Source: a virus. From it: a stretch of DNA of 64,000 nt. Below the pieces are notes generated by a model. It was given only the letters and a program-made list of their open reading frames with translations, was not told the origin of the DNA and did no database searches. Below are positions 37,945-45,652 of the stretch, piece after piece. Positions within the stretch are counted from its first letter, which is position 1, and the number at the start of each line of letters is the position of its first letter. The stretch covers positions 1-64,000 of IMG/VR virus record IMGVR_UViG_3300042549_006840; one strand, given 5' to 3'. Position numbers and translations under genes: made by a program.

Positions 37945-39182
37945 CCTAAACCAACCTTATTGCAATCAAATGAAATATAATGCTTAGTTTTACCAACTGT
38001 GGTTATATTATGTCTCAATCTTGTAACGATGTAGTTGCCATCTACTAGATCATCTGTTCCTTTGGCTTCTGTTGTACCAGATGCCTTAGGAAGATTAAGT
38101 TCAATTACATCTCCAGCTTTGATAGAAGAGTCACCTGGAATATAAGCTCTAACAAAATTTGAATTGAAAAGCTTTTGGTAAGCTAACCTAGCTCCCATCA
38201 TATTCTCTAAGAAGTTTTCTTTTCGGTTGGTGTCTTTAGGAATGAAGAAGTTGAAAGTTGGTTCATTTGCGAAATCTTTAATCATTGATTCAGAAATGTT
38301 AAGAGTATTCTTTTTATCTGATCCAACCATTTGTGAAAATTTCTGAGTCATGTCAAAGGATGTATCACTTACTTTCTTGGAAAAGATATCAAACGTCTTA
38401 ACTCTATTTTTAATACCACCTTCTTGTATTACATCTGTTAAGTCAGTTCTTCCAATATTTTCATATTCAATAATACTTCTAAACATTAATGCTTCTGTAT
38501 TTTTATCTTTTTGACCATTACTAAAATAATAAAACTTTTTGGAACCTATTTTTTCTTTACCATCCTCCATCATTTGCTCAATGCATTTGAAGTTGAACCC
38601 ATCTTGGTTTTCAAAAAACACAAAAGAAGATGAAAGATATTTTGGATGTACAGCTCTTTTTCTGATAATATCTATAGCTACGAAAGGTGTCACTTTAGGA
38701 AACACTATAGTCTCGTTGCCCTTACAAGGATCAATGTCAACTATTTTATCCGTTTCTAAGTATCTTGTAAAAATATTACCAACAATATCATTAATAGTTT
38801 CATTGTAGCTGTGAACAATGTTGATATTGCTTTGTGTTAACTGCTCTTTACTAACACACTTCAGAGTGTACGTGTATCCTTTACCATTCATCTGCTGTTG
38901 TACATCAGAAACAGCATAGGTGTTGAATTTATAGGTTGTTGGGTAAGAAAGCCCAGGAGTTTGAAAAGTAATCTCAAATAACTCTTCACCTATAATTGGA
39001 AAGTCGTTTATTAATCCAATCTTATCATCGAAGGTTATTTCAGCATATAACGTTGGAGAATTAAAATCTTCATATATGTCAATAGCAGAAATCTGATCGG
39101 AAGGATTGATTTCAGCCTTAGTATTTTTATTACTCAAAGTAATATCTTTGATTATAACATCTCCGACTTCGTAGTTGGTCAT
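37941..39182 (-). CDS. 27: Baseplate hub protein gp27-like
   Basis: Protein of 413 residues (T4 gp27 has 391). It contains ISAIDIYEDFNSPTLYAEI, FEITFQTPGLSYPTTYKF and an end of the type VDGNYIVTRLRHNITT..HYISFDC, a layout found in gp27/gpD-type hubs, in which tail-tube-like domains trimerise to bind the gp5 spike. Position directly before gp5 fits. It overlaps gp53 by 4 nt and gp5 by 4 nt, so the three are coupled. Confidence 0.75.
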   Translation of the reverse strand: MTNYEVGDVIIKDITLSNKNTKAEINPSDQISAIDIYEDFNSPTLYAEITFDDKIGLINDFPIIGEELFEITFQTPGLSYPTTYKFNTYAVSDVQQQMNGKGYTYTLKCVSKEQLTQSNINIVHSYNETINDIVGNIFTRYLETDKIVDIDPCKGNETIVFPKVTPFVAIDIIRKRAVHPKYLSSSFVFFENQDGFNFKCIEQMMEDGKEKIGSKKFYYFSNGQKDKNTEALMFRSIIEYENIGRTDLTDVIQEGGIKNRVKTFDIFSKKVSDTSFDMTQKFSQMVGSDKKNTLNISESMIKDFANEPTFNFFIPKDTNRKENFLENMMGARLAYQKLFNSNFVRAYIPGDSSIKAGDVIELNLPKASGTTEAKGTDDLVDGNYIVTRLRHNITTVGKTKHYISFDCNKVGLG

Positions 39183-39991
39183 CTAAAAAGTTCTCTCATA
39201 TCTTTTTCAATCTTACCAACATACGCCTTATCAAGAATCTTGATAAAATGTTTACTTTCATTCAATTCTTCTTCATATGTGAAACTGGTTACAGGTTCCC
39301 AATAAGAAGCCTCAATATCAGATAACGGTTGGCTGACAGTATTAGCAGCTGTGATTGTAGCACCAGTAGCTGCTCCGGTGGTGAATGAACCTGTTATTTT
39401 ATCTAATACAACATGAGATGTGTTTGCAAAAGTAACAAAACCACTCGAGGCACCTTGAGTTAATCTATCACCAACGCTGAATGTACCTGAAGATATTGTC
39501 AAGTCTATCACTTTATTTGTTTCGAGTACTTGATCCAATTCTTTTCTCTCATAAGAAACAACCTCTCCATTGAACCCCAAAACTGGCTTAAAGTATTTTT
39601 TAAGGTATTGAGAAAGTGCGTTGTATGAAGATAATGATAAAACAGTATCATCGGAAGCGTAATTGTTTCTATAAAAAGCTATTTTGGCTTGGGCTGCGGA
39701 TACGGAACCATATTTGGCTGTGATGTAACTATAGAACTGGTTCTGACTCAAAGGCCAGTCATAATAGGGATCCATTATGTCATTTGCGAGATATATTATC
39801 CAATCTAATTCTGGATTATCATAATATCTTGCGGCAATTTGATCAGGTCTTTCACCTTGCTCAATAGTATATGGATAAAAAACTGCTAAGTTTTTTTGAA
39901 CACTTTGATCAAATTTAACTTTAGATATTACATTGGTAACGATCGTATTGGCATATTCGGTAGATGGGAAGAAGTTGAAATATCCAGCCAT
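39179..39991 (-). CDS. 53: Baseplate wedge protein gp53
   Basis: Wedge protein that closes the baseplate around the hub. The LysM-like N-terminal half (YPYTIEQGERPDQIAARYYD then NPELDWIIYLAND..DPYYDWPLS) is the gp53 hallmark. It has 270 residues against 196 in T4; the extra part (about residues 160-215) is a beta-rich insert like those in the gp7/gp8-like proteins (LTISSGTFSVGDRLTQG). It abuts gp48 and overlaps the gp27-like gene. Confidence 0.88.
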   Translation of the reverse strand: MAGYFNFFPSTEYANTIVTNVISKVKFDQSVQKNLAVFYPYTIEQGERPDQIAARYYDNPELDWIIYLANDIMDPYYDWPLSQNQFYSYITAKYGSVSAAQAKIAFYRNNYASDDTVLSLSSYNALSQYLKKYFKPVLGFNGEVVSYERKELDQVLETNKVIDLTISSGTFSVGDRLTQGASSGFVTFANTSHVVLDKITGSFTTGAATGATITAANTVSQPLSDIEASYWEPVTSFTYEEELNESKHFIKILDKAYVGKIEKDMRELFR

Positions 39992-41079
39992 TATGCACCA
40001 CCTCCAGGCATAACATTACCTAGTGAAGGAGAAAGAACTGTTGTTTGCCTTTCATCTTCGTAATCTTTTCTAGTAACAACTCTTACTTCTTTGAAGTTCA
40101 ATCCAATCTCTACATCCGTTGGAGAACCATCTTTGAAAAAGGCGGGTGTTCCATTAGGAGCATAATTAACAGTCATAGATGTCAAAACGGATCTTTGAAT
40201 TTTATATGGCTCCGTACCTTTGGGACCAAATGAAATGTCCACGACATCGGGAAAGGAGAATAGTGGGCCAGTTGAAGATTCAGCACTCAAGGCTGTTCCG
40301 GGTAACATACGTCTTTTAATTGTTTTAACAATCCTTTTAAGCAAGTCAGCTTCTTGTTTGTTTTTTGGAGAGAACCTAAAAGTGAAGCTATGCTCTCTCA
40401 ATCCAATATCCTGAAAAATAGCAGCCAAGTGAGGATTTGGAACAATGCCAGTAGCTTTATCAATGTTAGCTCTAATGGTTTCGTTGGATATTTTAGCAAC
40501 GCCAGCAGCATAAGCACCCGAACCAACTTCTTTCAGAGCAGTAGACCCAGCTCCTTTCAAAGCACCACCCAACTGACTCATTGCCCCACCGCCAGCCTCA
40601 GCAGCACCCCTTTTGGCACCTTCAGCTAATGCCCCAGTGATAGGACCTAGTTTAGCATCATTGTAAGATACAGAGAAGTTTTCGTTTAAGTTAGATGGAA
40701 TAGGAAATATTACAACAACTGTTGGTTCATCCTTAGCAATTTTCAAAGCCGCTTCTTTAACATAAGACTGGAAACTAAACTTAATAAAGTACTTACCAAT
40801 GTCTTGAGGATATGTTAAAACTTCAAACACATCTTTATTGGTTAATGATTCTTGAGACAACTGAGCAGCCAAAGCACTGGGTGAATTGGGAAACTCATTG
40901 GTCTTAAATTTAGTAATTGGCTTGTAACCCGCAGCTGAAGCAGCTCCTGCAACATCCCCAAACTGGGTTTTGTTGAAAGCTTGCTGCGTTTGTGATACAA
41001 TACCACCTATTTTGTTTGCGAGTGCCGCTCCTGCCGCAAACCCAGCAACAGTGGCTGCGGCTTTAGAGAAAAACGCCAT
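39991..41079 (-). CDS. 48: Baseplate tail-tube cap gp48
   Basis: Forms the ring that joins the hub to the tail tube. It has 362 residues (T4 gp48 has 364). The segment PNPHLAAIFQDIGLREHSF followed by FRFSPKNKQEAD is strongly conserved in gp48. The N-terminus is Ala/Gly-rich and may be flexible. The start codon faces that of gp4 on the other strand with only 11 nt between them; an AGGAAA SD precedes it. Confidence 0.85.
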   Translation of the reverse strand: MAFFSKAAATVAGFAAGAALANKIGGIVSQTQQAFNKTQFGDVAGAASAAGYKPITKFKTNEFPNSPSALAAQLSQESLTNKDVFEVLTYPQDIGKYFIKFSFQSYVKEAALKIAKDEPTVVVIFPIPSNLNENFSVSYNDAKLGPITGALAEGAKRGAAEAGGGAMSQLGGALKGAGSTALKEVGSGAYAAGVAKISNETIRANIDKATGIVPNPHLAAIFQDIGLREHSFTFRFSPKNKQEADLLKRIVKTIKRRMLPGTALSAESSTGPLFSFPDVVDISFGPKGTEPYKIQRSVLTSMTVNYAPNGTPAFFKDGSPTDVEIGLNFKEVRVVTRKDYEDERQTTVLSPSLGNVMPGGGA

Positions 41080-41084
41080 AAATA
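41077..41084 (+). promoter_or_regulatory. Late-promoter-like CATAAATA 6 nt before gp4
   Basis: One mismatch to TATAAATA, lying across the gp48 start codon on the opposite strand. A start about 6 nt downstream would fall on the gp4 ATG and give a leaderless RNA; no SD is visible. Confidence 0.45.
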
Positions 41085-41090
41085 TTTCCT

Positions 41091-41531
41091 ATGAGCTATA
41101 AAGGTTATTTTAAACCAAGGAATCCATCCAAGTATATGGGAGACCCTACAACTATTATTTATCGTAGTAGTTGGGAGCTAAAATTGATGAGGTATCTGGA
41201 TTCTCATTCTGATGTGATTAAATGGGCTAGTGAAGAGTTCAGTATACCTTACGTTTCTCCAATTGATGGTAAAGTACATAGATACTTTCCTGACTTCCTG
41301 GTTAAGAAACGAAACTTAAACAAGTCTATAGAAACAGTTGTTATTGAAGTTAAGCCTAAAATACAAACGACAGCACCCACAGTCCAGAAAAAAGCTAACA
41401 AAAGATATATTAGAGAAGTTTATACATGGGGTGTTAATAGTGCTAAATGGGAAGCTGCAAAAAGGTACTGTGACCACAGAGAGTGGAAATTTGTTATAAT
41501 GACTGAACACGAACTAGGAATCAAATTTTAA
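41091..41531 (+). CDS. 4: Head completion protein gp4 (nuclease fold)
   Basis: Head-completion protein required to stabilise packaged DNA before tail joining (T4 gene 4, also called 50/65). It has 146 residues (T4 150). The N-terminus MSYKGYFKPRNPSKYMGDPT and YRSSWELKLMRYLDSHS are near-diagnostic. The PD-(D/E)XK-like nuclease motif is visible as YFPDFL followed by VVIEVKPK. It is the first gene of the rightward block; its stop overlaps the next ATG by one base. Confidence 0.92.
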   Translation: MSYKGYFKPRNPSKYMGDPTTIIYRSSWELKLMRYLDSHSDVIKWASEEFSIPYVSPIDGKVHRYFPDFLVKKRNLNKSIETVVIEVKPKIQTTAPTVQKKANKRYIREVYTWGVNSAKWEAAKRYCDHREWKFVIMTEHELGIKF

Positions 41532-42115
41532 TGGCAACAACAATATTTCAAAACGTAATTCAAAAAGCAGGTGCAGGTGCTCAGAATTCTTTAGAAGCAC
41601 GTAACTGGCTTAGGCAAAAAGCAGCTGAAGTGCGTACAGTCAATCCCAAGGCTACTATTCAGCAAGGACCTTTTCTTACAAACAGAATTAGTGCAGGTAA
41701 TATGTACTTGTTTGCTTATGATCCTAAGACTAAAGAAGATTTACCCTATTATGACAGGTTTCCGCTAGTATTTCCGTTCAGAAAAGTTCAAGATGGATTC
41801 TACGGTATCAATATGCACTACCTTCCACCTTTGCTTAGAGCAAAACTAATGGATGCTTTATATGATACCGTTAACAATGATAAGATGGATGAAACAACCC
41901 GACTCAGAATAAACTACAGGATTCTTCAGAGTGCTGCTAAGTTTAGGTACTTTGAGCCATGTGTAAAGCACTACCTAAATAATCATGTTAAGACCCGTTT
42001 CCTTAGGGTTGACCCTACGCAATGGGATGTTGCATTGTTTCTTCCTCTTGAAAGATTTGCTAAAGCAAACAAGTTGAAGGTTTACGCCGATTCTAAGAAA
42101 AAGATCTATCAATAA
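41531..42115 (+). CDS. Conserved T4-superfamily virion/assembly protein, unassigned
   Basis: Protein of 194 residues with a motif DLPYYDRFPLVFPF, then GINMHYLPPLLRAKLMDALY, and a TRLRINYRILQSAAKFRYFE segment. The pattern is one I associate with a protein next to gp4 in aquatic T4-like phages. I cannot assign it to a T4 gene with confidence: gp2 (DNA end protector) sits near gp4 in T4, but I see no decisive similarity. It is tightly packed between gp4 and the gp54-like gene. Confidence 0.6.
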   Translation: MATTIFQNVIQKAGAGAQNSLEARNWLRQKAAEVRTVNPKATIQQGPFLTNRISAGNMYLFAYDPKTKEDLPYYDRFPLVFPFRKVQDGFYGINMHYLPPLLRAKLMDALYDTVNNDKMDETTRLRINYRILQSAAKFRYFEPCVKHYLNNHVKTRFLRVDPTQWDVALFLPLERFAKANKLKVYADSKKKIYQ

Positions 42116-42936
42116 TGGCCGCTAAGTTTCTAGGAACAGCTCTATCAGCTGTTGGTTTGTATTCAGCACTGAAAAGCAGTTCTTCTAAAGGAGCTACTGG
42201 CCGTTATGATGGTTTCTTGTCTGAGTTCAGAAACAAGTCGTTTGCTAGGACTAATCTTTTTGAAGTTACCATTCAACCCCCAAGAATTATGAATGGTAGT
42301 AAAATGTTTGAGAGCTTGCATTTATATGCAGAGTCAGCAAATATTCCTGGTTTAATGTTCGCTACTTCTGAAACGAGACGGTATGGTATTGGTCCAATTG
42401 AAAAAAAGCCATATGCCCCTATCTTCAATGATATTTCTGTGTCTTTCCTTGTAGATGGCCAAGGAGACTTGTATAAGTTCTTCTATACATGGATGAATAA
42501 GATTGTATCAAGCGATCAGTTTGTTAATGGTAATACTGTTACAGCTAACGGACTTGCGCCATTCGAAGTTGAATTCAAAGACGACTATAAATGTCAGATG
42601 ATGATATCAACATTTGATGAAGCTGGTAATGGAGTGTTGAGTAGCCAAATTGTTGATGCTATTCCAATCTCTATTTCTGACACAGCTTTCAGTTGGGGTG
42701 ACAACGATCAAGTTATGAAGTTGCAAGTTACATTCACTTACTTCCAGCACATTCTCAACACCGATAAAGGTGAGCCTATTTCAGGTTACAAAAAACCTCT
42801 TTCTGGATTCCAGCAAATTGTCAAAGCTGGAACAGCACTTCAAGCAATATCCTCACTCAAGAAACCTCAGAGTGTTGGTGATGTTATCAACGTTATTAAT
42901 AATGCCAAAGTTATCACTGGAGGATACTTCGGCTAA
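42115..42936 (+). CDS. 54: Baseplate tail-tube initiator, gp54-like
   Basis: Protein of 273 residues (T4 gp54 320) of the tail-tube fold. It shows FLSEFRNKSFARTNLFEVTI, then YAESANIPGLMFATSETRRYG and DGQGDLYKFFYTWM, typical of tube-like proteins that initiate tube polymerisation above gp48. The alternative is another tube-like baseplate protein. Its ATG overlaps the previous stop. Confidence 0.65.
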   Translation: MAAKFLGTALSAVGLYSALKSSSSKGATGRYDGFLSEFRNKSFARTNLFEVTIQPPRIMNGSKMFESLHLYAESANIPGLMFATSETRRYGIGPIEKKPYAPIFNDISVSFLVDGQGDLYKFFYTWMNKIVSSDQFVNGNTVTANGLAPFEVEFKDDYKCQMMISTFDEAGNGVLSSQIVDAIPISISDTAFSWGDNDQVMKLQVTFTYFQHILNTDKGEPISGYKKPLSGFQQIVKAGTALQAISSLKKPQSVGDVINVINNAKVITGGYFG

Positions 42937-42950
42937 TTGGAGAAAATATT

Positions 42951-43658
42951 ATGGCTTTACCTAAATTATCGCACCCTACATTTGAACTTGAAATTCCAAG
43001 CACCAAACAAAAAATCAGATACAGACCTTTTCTTGTAAAAGAAGAAAAGATCCTATTGATTGCTCAACAAAGTAATGATGCTAAGGACGTTGTATACGCT
43101 GTTAAACAGGTTTTACAGAACTGCTCGTTAGATTCTATCGACATTGAAGAGTTAACGACGTTTGACATCGAATACTTCTTTATTAAGCTTCGCTCTAAAT
43201 CAGTCAACAATATTGTTTCTCTTAAATACAGAGACTTGGAAGATGAGTTGATTTACGATTTTGAGGTAGATATTGAAAAACTTGAAATGACCTATGATCC
43301 TAATCACGAGTCTACAATTCAAGTTAATGATAATACTTTATTGTTTCTAAAATATCCAAAAATGAGTTTAGTTGGTAATCTCGAAACAGTTGAAAATGAA
43401 ACTGACTTAGTGTTTGCAATTCTCAGAAACTGCTTGGACAAAATTGTTCAAGGTTCCGAAACTTATGAGATTAAAGACTCTACAAGAGAAGAGATAGATG
43501 AGTTTATTCTTTCACTTGATGTTTCATCATTCAATAAGGTCCAAAGCTTTTTCAACACAATGCCTAAATTGAAACACGAAATTGTTTACACTAACAGTCT
43601 TGGTAATGAAAGAAAGATTGTTTTACAGAATCTAAACGATTTTTTTACATTGGGCTGA
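42951..43658 (+). CDS. 26: Baseplate hub assembly protein gp26-like, 0-frame product
   Basis: Protein of 235 residues (T4 gp26 208) of the T4 baseplate-assembly family. It has PTFELEIPSTKQKIRYRPFL then VKEEKILLIAQQSND and LTTFDIEYFFIKLRSKSV. These proteins are chaperone-like hub or tape-measure assembly factors. The gene ends FFTLG; its FF codons form a run of seven T, and the -1 frame stays open for another 59 codons (see 43640-43822), so a longer frameshift product is likely. The SD GGAG lies 9 nt before the ATG. Confidence 0.85.
   Translation: MALPKLSHPTFELEIPSTKQKIRYRPFLVKEEKILLIAQQSNDAKDVVYAVKQVLQNCSLDSIDIEELTTFDIEYFFIKLRSKSVNNIVSLKYRDLEDELIYDFEVDIEKLEMTYDPNHESTIQVNDNTLLFLKYPKMSLVGNLETVENETDLVFAILRNCLDKIVQGSETYEIKDSTREEIDEFILSLDVSSFNKVQSFFNTMPKLKHEIVYTNSLGNERKIVLQNLNDFFTLG
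43640..43646 (+). other. Candidate -1 frameshift site (T TTT TTT) at the end of gene 26
   Basis: Seven T at codons Phe-Phe, 10 nt before the 0-frame TGA. Both P- and A-site tRNAs can re-pair after slipping back one base. After the slip, translation continues at TAC and runs to TAA at 43820-43822. A homopolymer sequencing error is the main alternative. Confidence 0.65.
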
Positions 43659-43822
43659 GCCACAACAACTTATCCAATTATTACACGTTAATATTTGGAA
43701 TGGCTCAGCACCATAAATATTCGATACAAGAATTAGAAGAGATGTATCCTTTTGAGCGAGACATTTACGTTGATATGTTGAAGGATTACTTAGAAAAAGA
43801 AAAACAAAGGCTTGAAAACTAA
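43647..43822 (+). CDS. -1 frame extension of gp26 (tail-chaperone T-like region)
   Basis: The -1 reading frame is open from before the slip site; the part after the seven T encodes YIGLSHNNLSNYYTLIFG, then an internal Met at 43700, then YSIQELEEMYPFERDIYVDM and a charged end. This helix-rich, acidic tail looks like the extension that many long-tailed phages add to their tail-assembly chaperone by -1 frameshifting. As a free-standing gene it would start at ATG 43700 (40 aa) with only GGA touching the ATG, a poor start. Its stop is followed at once by the GTG start of the next gene. Confidence 0.65.
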
Positions 43823-45652
43823 GTGGCTTTAGCTCAATTAATTAAACAAGGTGTTGTCGCATCTGTTAACAACAAAAAAGAACAGATGAAAGACTCTATG
43901 AAAGAGTCGTTGATGGGCATGCCTTTAATTGGTAGCATGCTTCAAAAGAAGGATAAACATTCTGATGGTAAGAATGTTGCTAATTTTGCTAATGAACAAG
44001 TCATTATTCTAAAAAAGACAAATGTTGTACTAACACAAATATCAGACAACGTTTATAACATTGCTGGCCAGCTTGGTGCAGAGCTTTCTTCCCTCAATGA
44101 AGTAAAACAAATATTCAAAGACAGAGCTAGACAAGAGGCTATTGATAAACAAAGAGCTTCAGGAATAGCAGAAGAAAGTGGTCTTGAAGCAAAACAAGCA
44201 ATGCAGCTTGGCTCGGACAATAAACCCAAGGCTGATGATAAAAAGCAATCAGGTGGTTTATTTGACTTCCTCAAAACCGGCAAGCTTCCAATTAAGGATA
44301 TTATCCAAACAGTCTTAAGAGGTGGACTATCCTTTTTAAGAACAGCTGGTGGATTCTTACTAAGAGGTCTTACACTCTTTACAAATCCTATCGGTATTGC
44401 TGTCGCAATTGTTGGTACAATAGGATATGGAATTTACAAGTACTTTACTGACGATGAGTTTAAAGACACTGTAGATAATCTTTTTGAAACAGCAAAGAAG
44501 TTTATTGCAGAAAAGTTTGGCCAAGCTGGAAATCTGTTCAGCCAGTATATTATAGATCCTGTCGTCAACTTCCTCACAGGAGTTAAAGATAAAGTGCTTG
44601 ATTGGATGATATCAGTTCTCAAACCTTATGAGAATACTCCTCTCATTGGTAAAATAGTCAACCCAAGCGTAGAAGCGTTGGAGAAGATGAAATCTACTCC
44701 AACCATTACAGCAACAGATCAAAAAGAAGCAACTAGCGAAACTAGTAGACTAGCAAGTCGCTATCCTGCTGCAGCTGACAAACAAACAACAGCAACACCC
44801 GAAGAAAATGCGGCTTTGGAAGCTGATATTACAAAGTATGTCAACCTTAAAGATTCAAGTATAGATCTTGCTGGAATGGATCCAGCTGTAAAGAAAAGAC
44901 TTGCGGCTGTTGCGTATGAGTACTTCAATAACACAGGTAAGAAGATTCAAATCAACTCTGCCTTCAGAGACCCCAAAGAACAAGCTGAGTTGTTTGCAAA
45001 GTACGGGTCACCACGAGCAGCAAGACCGGGTAAGAGTAAGCATGAAGTTGGTTTAGCTGTTGATATGAATTCAGTTGATGCCAATAAAGCCATTGGTATG
45101 GGTCTGTTTGATAAGTATGGCTTCCAAAGACCTATTGCATCTGAGCCGTGGCACGTCGAAGCTAAAGAGGCTAGAAACTCAATTGCGGATAATCCTTCAA
45201 GTCCCGGTCAAGCAGTATTAGTCTCCAATGGTGGCAAGCCGACTATACCTTCTGATGGAGTTGCAGTCAACGAGAATCAATTAAAACAAGCAACGCCTGC
45301 TGGTGGTGGAGCTGAAACAGCCCAAACCGTTAGTGATTTACCTTCCGCTGAACCTGTAAAAACAGAATCTGGCCAAACAACTAATATGGCTACGGAATCT
45401 GGATCAGAATCAACAGCCAAGTCAGCAGCAGCTCCAGCTGAACCGGTTTCCGCTGAGCCATCAACAGGAACTCAAGTAGCGCAAGCTTCTATGGAAGTCG
45501 AACAAGGTTATGGGAATCAACAGCCTGTTGTTTCTAATATTGACAATAGTAGATCTAGCATGTCTTCAACAGAACAGGGTACTAGATTCAAGATACCTTC
45601 GCCAGTCGCTAACAGAGGAAGCTTGGACAAAATGTCCTTTAGCTATGCATGA
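43823..45652 (+). CDS. Tail/hub protein with C-terminal M15 (VanY-like) peptidase domain
   Basis: Protein of 609 residues. The N-terminal part shares VLTQISDNVYNIAGQLGAEL with its neighbour, followed by a hydrophobic segment (about 165-205, FLRTAGGFLLRGLTLFTNPI) such as tape-measure-like proteins have. The domain at about 335-450 is a D,D-carboxypeptidase/endopeptidase of family M15: SKHEVGLAVD (about 404-413) and EPWHVE (about 439-444) give the two His and the Asp of the zinc site. The C-terminus is Ala/Ser/Thr-rich. It probably cuts peptidoglycan cross-links during entry; it may be the gp29 counterpart (T4 gp29 590 aa), which is inference. It starts with GTG immediately after the TAA of the gp26 extension. 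Confidence 0.75.
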   Translation: MALAQLIKQGVVASVNNKKEQMKDSMKESLMGMPLIGSMLQKKDKHSDGKNVANFANEQVIILKKTNVVLTQISDNVYNIAGQLGAELSSLNEVKQIFKDRARQEAIDKQRASGIAEESGLEAKQAMQLGSDNKPKADDKKQSGGLFDFLKTGKLPIKDIIQTVLRGGLSFLRTAGGFLLRGLTLFTNPIGIAVAIVGTIGYGIYKYFTDDEFKDTVDNLFETAKKFIAEKFGQAGNLFSQYIIDPVVNFLTGVKDKVLDWMISVLKPYENTPLIGKIVNPSVEALEKMKSTPTITATDQKEATSETSRLASRYPAAADKQTTATPEENAALEADITKYVNLKDSSIDLAGMDPAVKKRLAAVAYEYFNNTGKKIQINSAFRDPKEQAELFAKYGSPRAARPGKSKHEVGLAVDMNSVDANKAIGMGLFDKYGFQRPIASEPWHVEAKEARNSIADNPSSPGQAVLVSNGGKPTIPSDGVAVNENQLKQATPAGGGAETAQTVSDLPSAEPVKTESGQTTNMATESGSESTAKSAAAPAEPVSAEPSTGTQVAQASMEVEQGYGNQQPVVSNIDNSRSSMSSTEQGTRFKIPSPVANRGSLDKMSFSYA

